In this document: positions 13,838 through 17,158 of the stretch, in pieces
Layout: the number at the start of each line of letters is the position of its first letter
Numbering within the stretch: position 1 is the first letter of the stretch
Assembly: GCA_025924755.1 (NCBI GenBank)
Contig: JAICHT010000035.1
Span: forward strand, 1 to 17,158
Reading direction: 5' to 3'
Length of the DNA stretch: 17,158 nucleotides
Source: Chitinophagaceae bacterium
Lineage (GTDB): Bacteria > Bacteroidota > Bacteroidia > Chitinophagales > Chitinophagaceae
The notes under the pieces: model-generated
Databases searched by the model: none
Told to the model about the DNA's origin: nothing
What the model saw: only the letters and a program-made list of their open reading frames with translations
Translations under genes and position numbers: made by a program

Positions 13838-15127
13838 TCACTTTTTCATCAGGGCTTCAATATCCTCAACTGTTATTGGAATGTTTTTCATCAGGTCTAT
13901 ATTACCATTATCGGTAATCCACACGTTGTTTTCTATGCGGATGCCCATTGCTTCCTGCTCTATATAAATGCCAGGTTCGATAGTAAATACCATTCCGGGC
14001 TTTATCGGTTCGGTGCGGGTTCCCAAATCGTGCACATCAATGCCTAAATGATGTGATATGCCATGATATAAATATTTCCGGTATGCCTTGTTTTCCGGGT
14101 CTTCGTTCTTCACATCCGCTTCGGTCAGCAATCCTATTTTTATAAATTGCTGCGTGGCTTCTTCGCCTACTTTATCGGTATATTCATTAATGGATATGCC
14201 CGGTTTTAATATGCTTTTGCAATAATTATGTAAATGCAAACAGGCGTTATATACTTCTTTCTGGCGTTCGGAAAATCTTCCGTTTACGGGAACCGTACGG
14301 GTTAAATCGGCTGCGTAGCCGCCATATTCCGCACCAAAATCCATCAATATTAATTCGCCGTCCTTGCATTCCTGGTTATTGCTTACATAATGCAGCGTTC
14401 TGGCCCTGTCGCCGCTTGCAATGATGCTTCCATAGGCTTGACCGGTAGCCCGCTGGCTTAAAAAAGAATGCATGATCTCCGCTTCAATTTCGTACTCCAT
14501 TACACCGGGTCTTATAAATTTTAGCAGCCGCTCAAAAGTGTTTTGGGTAATATCAATTGCTTTTTGCACCACCTCTATTTCAAACGGCGTTTTAATGCTG
14601 CGCAACTCTTTCATCACCTTTGCGGCCCGTTCGTATTGATGCAGCGGATACCGGCTTTTCATTTTTTCTACAAAACGATAGTCACTTGTTTTTAACCAGC
14701 TTCCTTTTCGGTCGTTTTCATTCGTATCTAAATATATCGTATCCGTCAGGTGAATCCATGTTTGCAATACTGCTTCTATACTATCCAGCCACACTATAGT
14801 ACTAATGCCGCTGATGGCCGTTGCTTCTTCTTTGCGCAGCCGCTTTCCATCCCATTTTTCCTTCAGCTCATTGGGCCGCACCAATACCAGCACTTCTTTG
14901 TATTTAGCGTCTTTATTGTCCGGATATAATATAACCATGCTGTCTTCCTGCGTAACGCCGCTTAGCCAGTACAAATCGCTGTTTTGCTTAAAAGGATATA
15001 AAGCATCACCATTGGAAGGTACTTCGTCGTTACTTACAAAAATGGCAATGGAATTAGGCTTCATCTTTTCAACAAAGCGTTTGCGGTTGGTAATAAAAAG
15101 CTCAGAATTTAACGGAAGATTTTTCAT
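13838..15127 (-). CDS. pepP: Aminopeptidase P family (M24B) protein (429 aa)
   Basis: The enzyme is expected to remove N-terminal residues preceding proline. The N-terminal creatinase-like domain (about 6-165) is followed by the pita-bread catalytic domain. The dinuclear metal ligands are present: D263 (LMDFGAEYGG), D274 (AADLTRTV), H359 (GISHHLGIDVHD), E384 (TIEPGIYIE) and E399 (GIRIENNV). The proton-shuttle histidine region is ARTLHYVSN (242-250). Positions match E. coli PepP as I recall it (D260, D271, H354, E383, E406) apart from a small shift. The length of 429 is normal, and no signal peptide is evident, so it is cytoplasmic. CAAAGTAA (15159-15166) gives a near-consensus -7 box upstream, but no -33 box is seen. 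It is the first gene of the minus-strand run ending at 9538. Confidence 0.92.
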   Translation of the reverse strand: MKNLPLNSELFITNRKRFVEKMKPNSIAIFVSNDEVPSNGDALYPFKQNSDLYWLSGVTQEDSMVILYPDNKDAKYKEVLVLVRPNELKEKWDGKRLRKEEATAISGISTIVWLDSIEAVLQTWIHLTDTIYLDTNENDRKGSWLKTSDYRFVEKMKSRYPLHQYERAAKVMKELRSIKTPFEIEVVQKAIDITQNTFERLLKFIRPGVMEYEIEAEIMHSFLSQRATGQAYGSIIASGDRARTLHYVSNNQECKDGELILMDFGAEYGGYAADLTRTVPVNGRFSERQKEVYNACLHLHNYCKSILKPGISINEYTDKVGEEATQQFIKIGLLTEADVKNEDPENKAYRKYLYHGISHHLGIDVHDLGTRTEPIKPGMVFTIEPGIYIEQEAMGIRIENNVWITDNGNIDLMKNIPITVEDIEALMKK

Positions 15128-15247
15128 GATTGTTCTGATAGATTAATTAGACAGAAAACAAAGTAACCGATTTATCCTGTAAAAGTTGTTTCAAAAGCGT
15201 AAGTAAGGTATGGGCTATTTCGTATAATGATTCAAACAGTCTGTTTT

Positions 15248-15274
15248 ATGGTACGTGCCATGCAGAATGCTGCA
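15248..15274. repeat. Two abutting inverted repeats in a divergent spacer
   Basis: ATGGTACGTGCCAT (15248-15261) is a 14-base palindrome with one G-T wobble. It is followed at once by TGCAG-AATG-CTGCA (15261-15274). They lie in the 264-base spacer between the divergent M24 and DUF922-like genes. They may be operator sites; no T-run follows, so they are not terminators. Confidence 0.35.
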
Positions 15275-15391
15275 CCTTTATTTTAAGATTTAGCTAACGC
15301 CTACAGCCGCTTCTTTTATTTAATTTTATTTAACGATGACATCCGGTATTCTTAAAAAATTTTGAAGTCAAACCACCGATATACCCCAGAT

Positions 15392-15997
15392 ATGATCAAC
15401 CTTTTAGACTTGTGCTTCGCTTTAATATTATTCCTGAATTTTTTGAAGCTTCCAAAGGAAGGTGCCCTTTTTTTAAAAAGCGCGGTTAATACAGAAACGG
15501 TAACGCATGCTGCTAAGAATGAAAATGCGGATTTAATTCCGTGGTCAAACAACCGACGCCTGAGCTGGGATGAATTTTTGGGGGAACCGCAACGCAATAC
15601 CGATGCGGTGGCATCTACCAGCACCTCTTTAGGGTTAGGATACCAGGTAAAAAATTCGACATTAACTTACCAGATTACCTGCGACTTTTCCAAATCAAAA
15701 TCATGGGTGCTGATGAAAACTCCTTATATACTACGACACGAGCAGGGACACTTTGATATTACGGAAGTATATGCCCGCAAATTGAATAAGGCACTCGAGG
15801 AATATTCATTAAACCTGAGAACCTATAAACAAGACATCAATACCATATATACCAATATTGTGCACGAAAAGGAAATGCTGCAGGATCAATATGACGCGGA
15901 GAGCGACCACAGCCGCAACAAAAAAAGCCAGATGCAATGGCTGACACGCATTGATAAAATGCTGGCAGCCACGCAAGCTTATGCGCAGCATAGTTAA
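15392..15997 (+). CDS. DUF922-like predicted secreted HExxH protein (201 aa)
   Basis: I start at ATG 15392 and not at the in-frame TTG at 15362. The product then begins with a short hydrophobic stretch (MINLLDLCFALILFLNFL) that may act as a signal or anchor. Later come LIPWSNNRRLSWDEFLG (about 48-64) and HEQGHFDITE (116-125), where H116, E117 and H120 form a HExxH motif and E125 could be a third metal ligand. The motif RHEQGHFDI and the SWDxF segment resemble DUF922 proteins, predicted Zn-dependent proteases found in Bacteroidota. A long charged helix follows (about 125-190). Activity is unproven. The stop codon shares TTAA with the convergent deoxynucleoside kinase gene. The start choice and the signal peptide are less certain than the family. 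Confidence 0.72.
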   Translation: MINLLDLCFALILFLNFLKLPKEGALFLKSAVNTETVTHAAKNENADLIPWSNNRRLSWDEFLGEPQRNTDAVASTSTSLGLGYQVKNSTLTYQITCDFSKSKSWVLMKTPYILRHEQGHFDITEVYARKLNKALEEYSLNLRTYKQDINTIYTNIVHEKEMLQDQYDAESDHSRNKKSQMQWLTRIDKMLAATQAYAQHS

Positions 15998-16629
15998 AAC
16001 AAGCCGTAAAGCTGCGCTTCAATGCTGCTGATGATCTTTCCTAAATCTTCTTCATTTTCCGGAAAGCGGTTATTGTCTACATTTATAATAAGCAGCGGGC
16101 CTTCTTTATATCCTTCAATCCATTTATTGTAATATTCGTTCAGCCGTTTTAAATAATCCAGCCGGATATTCTCTTCGTATTCCCTGCCACGTTTTTGAAT
16201 TTGCCCCACCAAAGTAGGTACAGATGCCTGCAAATAAATCAGCAGGTCGGGCGGCTGTATCATTTGCTTTACCGTAGAAAAAAAAGAAAAATAATTTTCA
16301 AAATCACGCTTGGTCATCAGCCCCATTTCGTGCAGGTTGGGAGCAAAAATCAAGGCATCTTCATATATGGTTCTGTCCTGGATAACGGTTTCGGTACCCT
16401 GGTGTATTTCCAGCAATTGATTAAGGCGGCTGTTTAAAAAATAAATCTGCAACTGAAAGCTCCAGCGGGGCATATCCTCATAAAAATCGTATAAATAGGG
16501 GTTATGATCCACGTCCTCAAACTGCGGTATCCATTTATAATGCTTGCTAAGCAACTCTGTTAACGTTGTTTTTCCGGCTCCGATGTTTCCGGCTACAGCA
16601 ATATGTTTAGGCTTTTTTGATTTTGGCAT
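15994..16629 (-). CDS. Deoxynucleoside kinase (211 aa)
   Basis: The P-loop is GNIGAGKTT (14-22). The family acidic and base-recognition region FEDVDHNPYLYDFYED (37-52) follows, then the WSFQLQIYFLNSR helix (56-68). QDRTIYED (84-91) contains the DR(S/T) motif with R86, which contacts the nucleoside, and the Arg-rich LID KRGREYEENI lies at 146-155. Together these identify a dNK/dGK-type kinase of the thymidine kinase 2 superfamily that phosphorylates deoxynucleosides for salvage. The precise nucleoside (dA, dG, dC) is not evident. The length of 211 is normal. It lies 74 bases after trpS on the same strand, and its TAA stop overlaps that of the convergent DUF922-like gene; no terminator is seen there. 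Confidence 0.92.
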   Translation of the reverse strand: MPKSKKPKHIAVAGNIGAGKTTLTELLSKHYKWIPQFEDVDHNPYLYDFYEDMPRWSFQLQIYFLNSRLNQLLEIHQGTETVIQDRTIYEDALIFAPNLHEMGLMTKRDFENYFSFFSTVKQMIQPPDLLIYLQASVPTLVGQIQKRGREYEENIRLDYLKRLNEYYNKWIEGYKEGPLLIINVDNNRFPENEEDLGKIISSIEAQLYGLF

Positions 16630-16703
16630 AAGCGCACCATCCTTACAGAAGTTATTGAAAAGATTTTAAAAATATGGAATTCTGCTTAATGAGCCAATTG
16701 AAA

Positions 16704-17158
16704 TTAATAAATCAATGACATCCGTTCTCTTGTTAACCGTATGGTTTCCGCGGCGCTGGCCCTTGCCTTTTCTGCGCCCTCTTTTATTACTTTTTTTAAA
16801 TACGTTTCATCATTGCGAATGGCAGTAGCTTTTTCGCGGATGGGAGCAATAAATTTTACCATATCCTCTGCCAATTGCTTTTTCATATCACCATATCGAA
16901 TGGCAGCTTTATTAAAATCTTCTTCAAATTTTTTAACCGTACTTTCCTCACTTACCAAACGCATCAACTGAAACAAATTTTCAATATAGTCTGGCTTTAC
17001 TGAGTTGGGTTCTGTAGGGCCGCTGTCTGTTTTCGCCTTCATTACTTTTTTGCGGATGGCATCATCTTCATCGGCAAGATATAAGGTAGCAAACTGGTTT
17101 TCACTTTTACTCATTTTTCCGGTGCCATCAAGGCTGGGTACTTTCACTAATGCTTCTC
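16704..17158 (-). CDS. trpS: Tryptophanyl-tRNA synthetase, C-terminal part (gene continues past the window)
   Basis: The frame is open to the edge of the window and is not a complete gene. The apparent GTG start at 17147 is only an internal valine in ...EALVKVPSLDG. The class I signature KMSKS is present in GTGKMSKSENQ, followed by the C-terminal helical domain (KTDSGPTEPNSVKPDYIENL...LAEDMVKFIAPIREKA). These match bacterial TrpRS, which charges tRNA-Trp. The HIGH motif and catalytic core lie beyond 17158. The deoxynucleoside kinase gene follows 74 bases downstream on the same strand. Confidence 0.93.
   Translation of the reverse strand, partial: EALVKVPSLDGTGKMSKSENQFATLYLADEDDAIRKKVMKAKTDSGPTEPNSVKPDYIENLFQLMRLVSEESTVKKFEEDFNKAAIRYGDMKKQLAEDMVKFIAPIREKATAIRNDETYLKKVIKEGAEKARASAAETIRLTRERMSLIY

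Noticed and set aside
12680..15127. A functional unit of pepP, pssA and purS
   Set aside because: The genes are co-directional but biochemically unrelated, and one spacer has its own promoter-like box. Co-transcription is possible, but a joint function is not supported.
15159..15166. Promoter of the M24 gene at CAAAGTAA (minus TTACTTTG)
   Set aside because: It is 7 of 8 to the -7 consensus, but no -33 box lies at a suitable distance.
1..17158. CRISPR array, tRNA or rRNA gene, transposase, toxin-antitoxin or defence system
   Set aside because: I looked on both strands for spaced repeats, cloverleaf-like sequence, transposase motifs and small paired ORFs and found none that could be supported.

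Overview
The window looks like a chromosomal segment of a Bacteroidota bacterium, most likely a Chitinophagaceae or other Sphingobacteriia-like lineage. This is inferred from several signs. The base composition is AT-rich. Start codons lack Shine-Dalgarno sequences. A few upstream regions carry the Bacteroidota-type promoter (TTTG, about 19 bp, TAnnTTTG). The protein set also fits: a long eukaryote-like citrate synthase, a LptF/LptG permease, a PepSY-like secreted protein, a DUF922-like protein, stand-alone PurS and a short RsmI. I could not test taxonomy by search. No tRNA, rRNA, CRISPR array, insertion sequence or prophage is visible, and no gap between genes exceeds 300 bases.

Region 1 (1-2617) is the least ordinary part. 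It holds small envelope or stress-type genes: a 55-residue DUF1328-like membrane peptide (142-309), an 80-residue hydrophilic protein of unknown function (532-774, minus), and a minus-strand cassette of YtxH-like protein, Phage_holin_3_6/YqjE-like protein and a 133-residue unknown (2071 down to 1011). Divergent from the cassette is a stand-alone response-regulator receiver (2273-2617). The cassette resembles the layout of the E. coli yqjD-yqjE-yqjK operon. A strong intrinsic terminator lies between its first two genes.

Region 2 (2616-7519) carries citrate synthase gltA with a recognisable promoter and an unusual terminator that holds the stop codon in its loop. It also has a LptF/LptG-family permease, a plus-strand nitrilase-superfamily amidohydrolase, and tgt for queuosine modification. 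Three of the four zinc ligands of Tgt appear to be replaced.

Region 3 (7613-9515) has a membrane-anchored GT2 glycosyltransferase followed by rsmG, closed by a bidirectional terminator.

Region 4 (9538-15127, all minus) is a run of six co-directional genes, read from high to low coordinates: M24 aminopeptidase P, pssA, purS, rsmI, a PepSY-like secreted protein and a secreted M1 metallopeptidase. It probably has internal promoters before purS and before the PepSY gene.

Region 5 (15392-17158) has a DUF922-like HExxH protein on plus. Its stop codon overlaps that of a convergent deoxynucleoside kinase, which lies downstream of the 3' part of trpS at the window edge.

Overall this is mainly a housekeeping segment (TCA cycle, tRNA and rRNA modification, phospholipid and purine synthesis, peptide turnover). 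I found no clear new defence or mobile system. The best candidates for under-described biology are the small-protein cassette at 1011-2071 with its orphan receiver, and the degenerate zinc site of Tgt.
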